Of a stretch of DNA of 32,383 nucleotides, positions 1 through 6,033 are shown piece by piece. This DNA comes from Haloferax profundi (lineage in GTDB: Archaea > Halobacteriota > Halobacteria > Halobacteriales > Haloferacaceae), in the NCBI RefSeq assembly GCF_001469865.1, contig NZ_LOPV01000440.1, positions 1 through 32,383 of the forward strand, written 5' to 3'. The notes below the pieces were generated by a model. The model was not told where the DNA came from, did no database searches, and worked only from the letters and a program-made list of their open reading frames with translations. Position 1 is the stretch's first letter; the number at the start of each line of letters is the position of its first letter. The position numbers and the translations under genes were made by a program.

Positions 1-2
1 GC

Positions 3-566
3 AGCCGTGTCTTAGAGACGAAACTGTTTGGACAGGATGTAACGTTCGAGTACTCGGAGCGGTGGGTCGGCCTTTCACTGTTCATCATGCGCATCGTGAT
101 GGGGTGGACGCTCTTCCAGGGCGGCGTGACGAAACTGGTCACGTACCTCGATGCGGACCCATCGAACAACTGGACGGCCGCTGGATTCCTCGCGAACGCG
201 ATTCCACCAGGGAACCCGTTCATGGGGTTGTGGGCCTCGATGGCAGGGAATCCACTCATCGACCAGCTAAACATGTGGGGCCTCACGCTCACCGGGTTAG
301 CACTCATCCTCGGTGCGTTCGTCCGGTTTAGCGCCTTCTGGGGTACCATCATGATGCTGTTCTACTGGGCAGCAGCGCTGGAAGGTGGTCTCCTGGCTGG
401 ACTCCCACTCGCCCACGGATGGGTCGTCGACGACCACATCGTCTACGCCGTGTTGCTGTTCGGCCTCGGTGCATTCGGTGCCGGCCGCATCCTCGGCGTC
501 GATGCATACCTCGAAAATATGGAGTTCGTCAGACGCAACCGGTGGATGAGCCTCGTCATGGGTTGA
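3..566 (+). CDS. DoxX/DoxD-family membrane protein, 5' partial
   Basis: The frame is open to the left edge of the window and has no convincing start inside it. The first ATG at 87 lies within a hydrophobic segment, so the true start is probably upstream and this is a 5'-truncated view. The protein has about four hydrophobic segments. It shows a DoxX-like opening (RIVMGWTLFQGGVTKL), a Trp-rich loop (NNWTAAGFL) and a conserved block near HGWVVDDHIVYA. DoxX/DoxD proteins are small membrane subunits linked to quinone-dependent thiosulfate oxidation or redox stress; the substrate here cannot be told from sequence. A T-rich run (ATATTTTTT, about 586-594) just after the stop could end transcription. 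Family call fairly sure, function unknown. Confidence 0.8.
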   Translation, partial: SRVLETKLFGQDVTFEYSERWVGLSLFIMRIVMGWTLFQGGVTKLVTYLDADPSNNWTAAGFLANAIPPGNPFMGLWASMAGNPLIDQLNMWGLTLTGLALILGAFVRFSAFWGTIMMLFYWAAALEGGLLAGLPLAHGWVVDDHIVYAVLLFGLGAFGAGRILGVDAYLENMEFVRRNRWMSLVMG

Positions 567-714
567 CAGCAACAGTCACCTGACGATATTTTTTCGACAG
601 GCATCGACGCACCGCGGTTGCTCACTCGTCTTTGTGTTGTGATTGTTGCCCACGACTCAATATTCTCTTTCGGACGTCTCGACTGGCACGTTCTACTGCT
701 GGAGTCTCCGACAG

Positions 715-722
715 AATTACTT
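715..722 (+). promoter_or_regulatory. TATA-like box for the small zinc-finger gene
   Basis: AATTACTT lies 25-32 bases before the ATG at 747. This is the spacing expected for a leaderless archaeal transcript. Confidence 0.4.
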
Positions 723-746
723 CACCTCGTGTGTTCTCTTCGAACA

Positions 747-947
747 ATGACGGACACCCGAGCGACGGTCATCTGCCCGACGTGCGGCCTCGAAGAGACG
801 TTCTCGAAACTCGCAGATGCCCGCCTCCGAATCGAAGACCACCGGGAGGAGACAGGTCACGACCCCGATTGGAAGTTAGGACGGTTCGCACCCGGCGTGG
901 AGAAGATGGGTGAGGAAGCGGGCGTCTGTGGTATCCCAGACCGCTGA
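747..947 (+). CDS. Small C2H2-like zinc-finger protein (66 aa)
   Basis: The frame is open further upstream, but the ATG at 747 starts right before a conserved-looking block and sits about 27 bases after a TATA-like box, so this start was chosen. The sequence shows Cys-Pro-Thr-Cys near residues 10-13, then His-x5-His about 18 residues later (C-x2-C-x18-H-x5-H), and a further Cys near the C terminus. This would bind one zinc ion. Small zinc-finger proteins of this kind are abundant in haloarchaea, and a few have been linked to motility or biofilm formation. No specific role can be assigned here. It could bind nucleic acid or a protein partner. Moderately sure it is a real gene. Confidence 0.7.
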   Translation: MTDTRATVICPTCGLEETFSKLADARLRIEDHREETGHDPDWKLGRFAPGVEKMGEEAGVCGIPDR

Positions 948-1021
948 GTTGCCGGTCTTCGTTCGCGTGTGTTCTTCCCGACGAGGGAGGAGTTATCTCG
1001 TTTGACAGACAATAGTCACGA

Positions 1022-1252
1022 ATGGTCGAAGCCTACATCACGATTCAGACTGGTGCCGGGACCACACGAGACGTCGTAGAGCAGGTTCGGACGCTCGACA
1101 GTGTCCGCCGGGCCAGCATCGTCGCCGGCGAGTTCGACATCGTCGCCGAAGTCGAAGCAGAATCCGAACGCGAACTCCTCACGCTCATCACCGAAGAGAT
1201 TCAGGATATCGAAGGCGTGGGCCGGACGAGTACGTGTATCGTGTTGGGGTAA
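1022..1252 (+). CDS. Stand-alone Lrp/AsnC ligand-binding (RAM) domain protein
   Basis: This 76-residue protein is a complete alpha-beta sandwich domain of the type found at the C terminus of Lrp/AsnC regulators (VEAYITIQTGAG, FDIVAEVEAES, IEGVGRTSTCIVLG) but has no helix-turn-helix. Such stand-alone domains oligomerise and bind amino acids or other small molecules. They may act as effector-sensing partners of full-length Lrp proteins. A TATA-like GTTATC lies at 992-997, 25-30 bases before the ATG, so the mRNA is probably leaderless. A full-length Lrp protein is encoded at 25661-26143, but nothing in the sequence shows that the two interact. Confidence 0.85.
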   Translation: MVEAYITIQTGAGTTRDVVEQVRTLDSVRRASIVAGEFDIVAEVEAESERELLTLITEEIQDIEGVGRTSTCIVLG

Positions 1253-1279
1253 CGTGGCTGTACGTTGGTTTCTTCCCGT

Positions 1280-1464
1280 ATTGTGAACTACGGTCGCTCA
1301 CGTCCGTTCGCTCCCTCGTACACATCCATCCAGTCGCGTATTTACCCACTCACAGGTACCGAGCACACGAGATGCTTGGTGGGTGAGGTCGCGGAAAAAC
1401 AAGCCGGTGGAGGGGATTGTGAACCACGGTCGGAGCAAGCTCCGACCTGATTCAAATCCCTCCA
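1280..1464. repeat. Degenerate repeats related to the tRNA-Thr 3' end, with a nested hairpin
   Basis: Three related pieces lie in the gap before the tRNA. A 17-base motif, ATTGTGAAC(T/C)ACGGTCG, occurs at 1280-1296 and 1416-1432 with one mismatch. AGCCGGTGGAGGG at 1402-1414 is identical to 1502-1514, the 3' end of the tRNA gene. TTCAAATCCCTCCA at 1451-1464 is the same tRNA T-arm region in the opposite orientation. Together 1409-1463 can fold into a long hairpin whose tip is a perfect inverted repeat (GGTCGGAGC, AA, GCTCCGACC; 1428-1447). This looks like debris from integration at a tRNA 3' end, or a mobile hairpin repeat. No integrase gene is present in the window. Confidence 0.6.
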
Positions 1465-1501
1465 GGCAAAGCTCTTCAGTCTCACTTCGTTCGACAGAAA
1501 G

Positions 1502-1574
1502 AGCCGGTGGAGGGATTTGAACCCTCGGCCTATTCCTTACGAAGGAATCGCTCTGCCAGCTGAGCTACACCGGC
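1502..1574 (-). tRNA. tRNA-Thr (anticodon CGT)
   Basis: The minus strand folds as a full cloverleaf. The acceptor stem is GCCGGTG paired with CACCGGC and the discriminator base is T. The D-arm contains AGCTCAGCTGGCAGAGC. The anticodon stem ATTCC/GGAAT holds the loop TTCGTAA, giving anticodon CGT, which reads ACG (threonine). The T-arm is GAGGG-TTCAAAT-CCCTC. No intron is visible and CCA is not encoded. Degenerate copies of its 3' end lie about 40-100 bp beyond the gene's 3' end, on the lower-coordinate side. Confidence 0.95.
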
Positions 1575-1667
1575 GCGGTGGGCTTCCGAACGCATTCTTT
1601 CGTACCCCGGAGACGTAATTAAGACTTGCGAATCAACCCGGTGTCTGCCGGTCGTCACCACGCCGCC

Positions 1668-2654
1668 TCACGACCGCTTCGTCAGGCGAACGTCCAGACA
1701 GACGTTGAACTCGTGGGGGGCGTACGACCGGACGAGTTGCTCTTCGAGCACCTCGATGTCGTACTCGGGTTCGGCGGCGGCGCGAACGGCGGCGAGGCCA
1801 GGGCCGAACGGGTCGTCTTCGTGCTGAATGTCGTAGAGGTGGACGACACACTCGTCGCCGGCGAGGCGGACGGCGGTGTCGAGGAACTCGTCGGCGCTGT
1901 GGGGAAGGTTCATGATGAGTCGGTCGGCCCACCCTTCGTAGTCGTCGGCAACTTCGCGCACGTCGCCGTGAATCGCGGTGATTCGGTCTACCACGTCGTT
2001 TCGCTCCGCGTTCTCCCGAAGGAACTCGATAGCTGCTTCGTTCAGGTCGCAGGCGACGACGTCAGCGCCTGCCTCGGCCGCCGGGACGGCGAACGGGCCG
2101 ACGCCGGCGAACATGTCGAAGACGTGTTCTCCCTCGCGAATCTGCTCGACGACACGGTGACGCTCGGTTGCGAGACGAGGCGAGAAGTAGACCGTGTCGA
2201 TATCGAGGTGCAGTTCGGTACCGTACTCGCGGTGGACCGTCTCCGTCGAGTCGCCGACGAGAACGTCCCAGTCACGAACGCGGAGTTCGCCTTTAATCTT
2301 CGAGGCACGGTTCACCACCGTGTCTGCTTTGAGGTCGGACTCGACGATTGCCTCGGCAATCGCTCGGGCGCGTTCTGGGTCGTCTTCGTCGAGGATGACG
2401 ATATCACCGAGTCGTTCGTACGACGGTTCGTATCCGAGAATCTCCGCGGGCGTGGTCTGTGTCTCGCGCGTCGGTGACTCGTACTCGACTACCTCGAACT
2501 CCGTCGGGACAGCGTCGACGTCGACGACGGGAATGTAGAGGTGTCCCTCCACGACCGTTATCTGATGTTCGTGGTCCAACAAGTCGGCGTCGGCGAGACG
2601 TTGGCGTGTCGCTTCACCCGTCTCACGGGGAACACGGACACAGGGGACGTTCAT
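1668..2654 (-). CDS. trm5: tRNA (guanine37-N1)-methyltransferase, Trm5 family
   Basis: This SAM-dependent enzyme methylates N1 of G37 next to the anticodon, which prevents +1 frameshifting. The 328-residue protein has an N-terminal D1-like region, a central region with the signature YFSPRLATER (about 156-165) and a Rossmann methyltransferase domain. Within that domain FDMFAGVGPFAVPAA (about 179-193) is the SAM-binding motif I, VVACDLNEAA follows, and MNLPHSADEFL (about 248-258) is the catalytic NLP motif. The frame stays open further upstream, but the ATG at 2654 begins MNVPCVRVPRETGE, the usual N terminus of the archaeal family, while the residues before it look random. A TATATA on the minus strand near 2701-2708 may serve as its promoter. 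Confidence 0.93.
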   Translation of the reverse strand: MNVPCVRVPRETGEATRQRLADADLLDHEHQITVVEGHLYIPVVDVDAVPTEFEVVEYESPTRETQTTPAEILGYEPSYERLGDIVILDEDDPERARAIAEAIVESDLKADTVVNRASKIKGELRVRDWDVLVGDSTETVHREYGTELHLDIDTVYFSPRLATERHRVVEQIREGEHVFDMFAGVGPFAVPAAEAGADVVACDLNEAAIEFLRENAERNDVVDRITAIHGDVREVADDYEGWADRLIMNLPHSADEFLDTAVRLAGDECVVHLYDIQHEDDPFGPGLAAVRAAAEPEYDIEVLEEQLVRSYAPHEFNVCLDVRLTKRS

Positions 2655-2855
2655 ATCTGTCCCACTGCGTGACTCCGAGTAAGGGTGACGCTTCGTCGTC
2701 CATATATAATGACTTGATAAATCAGGGCGCACCTATTCCTCACCAGACGCAGTAAGTGTGTATGCCCACGATTATACGACAAGGTCGTGCCAGTGGGCGT
2801 GCCTCTGACAACAGTTTTGGGCCTCGCCCGGGGCCCTTCGTACGACACCGATTCA

Positions 2856-2872
2856 ACAGTCAATATGACTGT
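2856..2872. promoter_or_regulatory. Perfect 17-base palindrome abutting the TATA box of the HTH_10 gene
   Basis: ACAGTCA-ATA-TGACTGT is a 7-3-7 perfect inverted repeat. It ends one base before the AT-rich TATA element, where BRE/TFB contacts would be. It is a strong candidate operator or activator site, possibly for autoregulation by the protein encoded directly downstream. Confidence 0.6.
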
Positions 2873-2880
2873 ATTTTATA
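2873..2880 (+). promoter_or_regulatory. TATA box of the HTH_10 regulator gene
   Basis: ATTTTATA lies 25-32 bases before the ATG at 2905, so the transcript is predicted to be leaderless or nearly so. Confidence 0.65.
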
Positions 2881-2904
2881 TTCTCCAGCACGTTTCAGTT
2901 GAAA

Positions 2905-3567
2905 ATGAGTTGTATCGCAGAGTTCACTATTACCAGTCAAGCCCTCCCGCTGACGACCGCGATTAGCCACGCACCGGCGATGCGACTCGACGTCGAACAG
3001 GCTGTCGCCGCCGACCCAGAGCGTCCGGTCCTCTTCGTGTGGGCGAGCGGCGGTGATTTCGACGCCTTCGAAGAGGGGATGCAAAGAGACGAGACGGTTG
3101 CGACTCCTGAACTGATGGAGTCACTCCCACAACGACGGCTCTACCGGGTGCAGATTACGGACGACGCCGGCGCAGTCGTCTATCCGAACGACGTCGAAGT
3201 CGGTGCCTCACGTCTCGACGTGTCGTTCACGACGGACGGACTACACACCCGAATGCGGTTCCCAGACCGAGACGCACTCGTTCAGTATCGACGGCTCTGT
3301 GCCGAGATGGGTCTCGAGATGTCGGTCGAGCGCATCTACCGCGGTGATGCCCCGAGTGCGACCGGATACGGCCTCAGTGAGAAGCAACGACAGGTCATCA
3401 CCCTCGCCGCCGAGTCGGGATACTTCGAGATACCCCGGTCGGTCGCGTTGTCGGACCTCGCAGACGACTTGGACATCACACCCCAGTCGGCATCTGAACG
3501 TCTCCGGCGGGGCATCGCCGCACTCGTCTCTTCTACCGTCTGCTCCGACATCCCGTCGAGTCAGTGA
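2905..3567 (+). CDS. HTH_10 (Bat-like) family transcriptional regulator
   Basis: The 220-residue protein has an N-terminal sensor-like alpha/beta region (residues about 1-150) and a C-terminal HTH_10 domain. That domain reads YGLSEKQRQVITLAAESGYF...SDLADDLDITPQSASERLRRGI, about residues 155-210, the hallmark of the haloarchaeal bacterio-opsin-activator family. These proteins bind DNA and regulate metabolic or energy genes. The target and ligand are unknown here, and no PAS or GAF domain is apparent. A TTG six bases upstream is in frame, but the ATG at 2905 fits the TATA spacing better. The gene is monocistronic and ends one base from the convergent gene at 3569. The palindrome at 2856-2872 suggests tight, possibly autogenous, control. 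Confidence 0.9.
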   Translation: MSCIAEFTITSQALPLTTAISHAPAMRLDVEQAVAADPERPVLFVWASGGDFDAFEEGMQRDETVATPELMESLPQRRLYRVQITDDAGAVVYPNDVEVGASRLDVSFTTDGLHTRMRFPDRDALVQYRRLCAEMGLEMSVERIYRGDAPSATGYGLSEKQRQVITLAAESGYFEIPRSVALSDLADDLDITPQSASERLRRGIAALVSSTVCSDIPSSQ

Positions 3568-3568
3568 C

Positions 3569-4039
3569 TCAGATGTCGATTTGGTCGGCATCGATACCGA
3601 GGGCAGACTCGGCGTCTTCGACCCAATCGGCGACTGTCTTCATCTTCCCACGCCGTTCGTGTGGGTAGACTGCCTCGACGTCGTCGCCACGGAACACTGC
3701 CACGAGTGTCTGCGGAAGGACGACGGTGTCGTGGGCCGGGCCCATCCGCCCCGACCCGACAGTCGCACGTTCGTCGAGTGTCGGCAGTTCGACGCCCTCA
3801 CGTCGGGCCCACTGTCTGAATGCAGCGAGGCGTTCTCGAATCAGTGCGTCCCGCTGTGTCGGTGCGGTGTCGGTCTCGACGTCGACGTTGTGGTTCCACG
3901 TCCGCATGCACACGTCGTCGAGGTAGCCCTCTCTGACGAGTCGTTCCAGTCGGACGACGAGTGACTGGTGTTCCTCTCTGAGGCCATCTCGAATCGGTCG
4001 AATCCAGAGTTCGGCAGTTCGTTGGTCGTTGGTTTGCAT
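3569..4039 (-). CDS. Conserved haloarchaeal protein of unknown function (156 aa, HTH-like)
   Basis: A soluble protein of about 156 residues with no membrane segment. The first 75 residues (WIRPIRDG...REEHQSLVVRLERLVREGYLDDVCMRTWNHNV) look like a predicted winged-helix region. A helical stretch follows (RDALIRERLAAFRQWARREGVEL). The C-terminal beta-rich part is VVLPQTLVAVFRGDDVEAVYPHE. I believe it belongs to a widespread haloarchaeal family often labelled only 'HTH domain protein', but this was not checked. A Shine-Dalgarno-like GGGGGAG lies about 6 bases before the start (complement of 4046-4052). A TATA-like CTTATGC is near 4076-4082, so this gene, unlike its neighbours, probably has a short leader. 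Function unknown. Confidence 0.75.
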   Translation of the reverse strand: MQTNDQRTAELWIRPIRDGLREEHQSLVVRLERLVREGYLDDVCMRTWNHNVDVETDTAPTQRDALIRERLAAFRQWARREGVELPTLDERATVGSGRMGPAHDTVVLPQTLVAVFRGDDVEAVYPHERRGKMKTVADWVEDAESALGIDADQIDI

Positions 4040-4181
4040 CTGTAACTCCCCCGTGAGTAAGTACGACCGCCCTCAGCATAAGACGGATTCTCACTTCCCG
4101 ACACCCGAGAAAACGGAGAAATCCGGTCCGTTTCGTGGTCAGGTATCCGGTTTTATCCGGGTTGCCTCCGTCTCTCCACAC

Positions 4182-4607
4182 ATGTTCGACCACATCCTCG
4201 TCCCCACCGACGGAAGCACCCACGCGGAGCGCGCGGCCGAGTACGCGGTCGACCTCGCGTCGACGTACGGCGCCGCACTCCACGTGCTCTACGTCGTCGA
4301 CGTGCGAGTGACGCACACCGACAGCGCCAGTGGCGACGACGAAGAGACACGCGGCGAAGGGGCAGTCTCCTCTGTCGCCGACCTCGCTGCAGCACGTGAC
4401 GTGCCCGTCGAGACGGAGATTCGGGTCGGCCTGCCGGCCGAGACAATCGTCGACTACGGCAAGGAGCGAAACGTCGACCTCGTCGTGATGGGGACACACG
4501 GAACGAGTGGACTCGAGCGATACCTCGTCGGAAGCGTCGCCGAACGAGTGGTCAGACTCTCGGACGTGCCAGTGATGTGTGTCCCACCCGCGCTCGACGA
4601 CGAGTGA
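4182..4607 (+). CDS. Universal stress protein, UspA family
   Basis: A single-domain Usp of 141 residues. It opens with FDHILVPTDGSTHAERA and ends with the ATP-binding signature G-x2-G-x9-G-S (MGTHGTSGLERYLVGSVAERVV, about residues 104-125). Usp proteins form dimers that often bind ATP and respond to stress or energy state. The ATG at 4182 was chosen because it begins the family's canonical N terminus and lies 26-31 bases after TTTTAT (4151-4156). The open frame upstream of it is unrelated sequence. A second Usp gene follows in convergent orientation. Confidence 0.93.
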   Translation: MFDHILVPTDGSTHAERAAEYAVDLASTYGAALHVLYVVDVRVTHTDSASGDDEETRGEGAVSSVADLAAARDVPVETEIRVGLPAETIVDYGKERNVDLVVMGTHGTSGLERYLVGSVAERVVRLSDVPVMCVPPALDDE

Positions 4608-4661
4608 AGACGTCCGGTCGGGGTCTGTCTGCCCGGCCGTCGAGGGGTCGTCTGCGCCCAG

Positions 4662-5105
4662 TTAGCGGACGACGGTGACGCTGACCGGTGCTCTGCTCGC
4701 GACGAGTTCCGCCACGCTCCCGAGCATGAGGTTCGTCTCACCTGTCCGGCCGTGGCCGCCGACGTAGATGGCGTCTACGTCTTCGTCACGCGCGTACTCG
4801 ACGATGCTCCGAGCGGGGTCGCCCCGGAGCGTCTTCGTCTGTACCTCGACACCGCTCCCGTCTGCGAGGGCGGTGAGTTCCTCGAAAATCTCGTCGGCGA
4901 TTTTGTTGGCCTTCTCGTACCATTCTGCGGACCCGTGAAGCGGTTCGAGGGTCACGTCCACGTCTATCGGTGCGCTGTACCCCGGGTCAGAGGGGTCGAT
5001 GACGTGCAGCGCGATGACGGTCGAACCGGCATCTGAGAGCGCCTGCTCGAACGCTCGCTTCGAGAGTGGTGACCCATCGACTGCGACGAGGATGACATCG
5101 GACAT
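4662..5105 (-). CDS. Universal stress protein, UspA family
   Basis: A 147-residue Usp protein. Its N terminus is SDVILVAVDGSPLSKRAFE and the C-terminal ATP-binding signature is VGGHGRTGETNLMLGSVAELVA. The start at 5105 matches the family N terminus; the frame continues upstream only as non-homologous sequence. The gene is divergent from the TVP38-type membrane protein gene at 5182, and the 76-base gap contains repeated CGCTCTCG motifs. The partner or stress signal cannot be told from sequence. Confidence 0.92.
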   Translation of the reverse strand: MSDVILVAVDGSPLSKRAFEQALSDAGSTVIALHVIDPSDPGYSAPIDVDVTLEPLHGSAEWYEKANKIADEIFEELTALADGSGVEVQTKTLRGDPARSIVEYARDEDVDAIYVGGHGRTGETNLMLGSVAELVASRAPVSVTVVR

Positions 5106-5116
5106 ACCTGTTAGTA

Positions 5117-5176
5117 CGCGCTCTCGACACAAAAGCGCTCTCGCGGCGAGGTTTTTCCTTCCAGCGCGCGAGAGCG
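5117..5176. promoter_or_regulatory. Three CGCTCTCG motifs in a divergent promoter region
   Basis: CGCTCTCGCG at 5136-5145 and its exact reverse complement CGCGAGAGCG at 5167-5176 flank a T-rich putative TATA element (GTTTTTCC, 5151-5158). A third copy, CGCGCTCTCG, lies at 5117-5126 in direct orientation close to the start of the divergent Usp gene. A shared regulator site is possible. Confidence 0.35.
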
Positions 5177-5181
5177 TCAGT

Positions 5182-5874
5182 GTGTCTCGCGTTCCGACCC
5201 TCTTCGAGTCGACGTCCGACCGTTGGCAGACGGTGCTTCTCGTCGGCGTACTCGTCGCTCTCACTCTCGTTGGCGGGTCGTACGTCGTGAGTCGGTACCC
5301 CTTCCTCGCCGACCCACGGCAACTCAGGATAGTTCTCCTCGACGCCGGTCCACTCGCACCGTTGGCGTTCGTCGCCGTTCAGGTGCTTCAGGTCCTCCTC
5401 GCGCCGGTTCCCGGGCAGGCACTCGGGTTCGCCAGCGGGTTTCTCTTCGGTGCGTTCTGGGGTACGGTCTACAGCATGGTCGGCATCGTCCTCGGGACGG
5501 CACTCGCCGTCGCCATCGCCCGCTACTACGGTCGCCCCTACGTCGAACGCGTCGTCACCGACGACGCTCTCGCCCTCTTCGACGACGTGGTGGCGGACCA
5601 CGGCCTCGCCGTCCTCTTTCTCATCTTCCTCGTTCCGGGCCTCCCCGACGACGCCATCTGCTTCGCGGCGGGTCTCACGGACATCCCCATTCGGCGTATC
5701 GTCGCCGTCGCCGCAGTCGGGCGACTTCCGGGCTTCCTCCTCGTAAACCTCGCAGGGTCTGCGGCGGCAAACGGGAACCCCGTTCTCGTCGTCGCACTCG
5801 TCTCTGTCCTCGTCTCGGCGTCGGTTCTCGGGTACCTCTACCGCGACCGAATCATGGCCACGGTCGGCAGATGA
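5182..5874 (+). CDS. TVP38/TMEM64 family membrane protein (VTT/SNARE-associated domain)
   Basis: An integral membrane protein of about 230 residues with five or six hydrophobic segments. The family core reads PVPGQALGFASGFLFGAFWG...VGIVLGTALAVAIARYYGRPYVERV (about residues 75-120), followed by FLVPGLPDDAICFAAGLT. In the DedA/VTT superfamily, related proteins act as lipid scramblases or flippases, or affect membrane homeostasis. The role in archaea is not established. There is no ATG in a sensible place. The GTG at 5182 gives VSRVPTLFEST before the first helix and lies 24-31 bases after a T-rich TATA-like element. Upstream residues in this frame overlap the divergent Usp gene and look like its shadow. 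Confidence 0.82.
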   Translation: MSRVPTLFESTSDRWQTVLLVGVLVALTLVGGSYVVSRYPFLADPRQLRIVLLDAGPLAPLAFVAVQVLQVLLAPVPGQALGFASGFLFGAFWGTVYSMVGIVLGTALAVAIARYYGRPYVERVVTDDALALFDDVVADHGLAVLFLIFLVPGLPDDAICFAAGLTDIPIRRIVAVAAVGRLPGFLLVNLAGSAAANGNPVLVVALVSVLVSASVLGYLYRDRIMATVGR

Positions 5875-6033
5875 GAGTTCGGAACCCACTCACTCGCTGA
5901 ACACGCAGTCGGTCTCCCAGGTTCGAAACAGCCCGTGGCGAGAACCCACCACCGACGATTTTCACGTCGCTGGTGTCGGCGGTACGATGAATATCGCTGC
6001 CGTTGCATGTCCACGTATGTGTGGGGTTCGACC

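Noticed and set aside
1265-1450. Plus-strand frame of 61 codons before the tRNA gene
   Set aside because: It covers degenerate tRNA-derived repeats and the hairpin, and the translation has no protein-like character.
4146-4160. ATCCGG direct repeat around the TATA-like box of the Usp gene at 4182
   Set aside because: Two six-base copies in GC-rich DNA are too weak to claim an operator.
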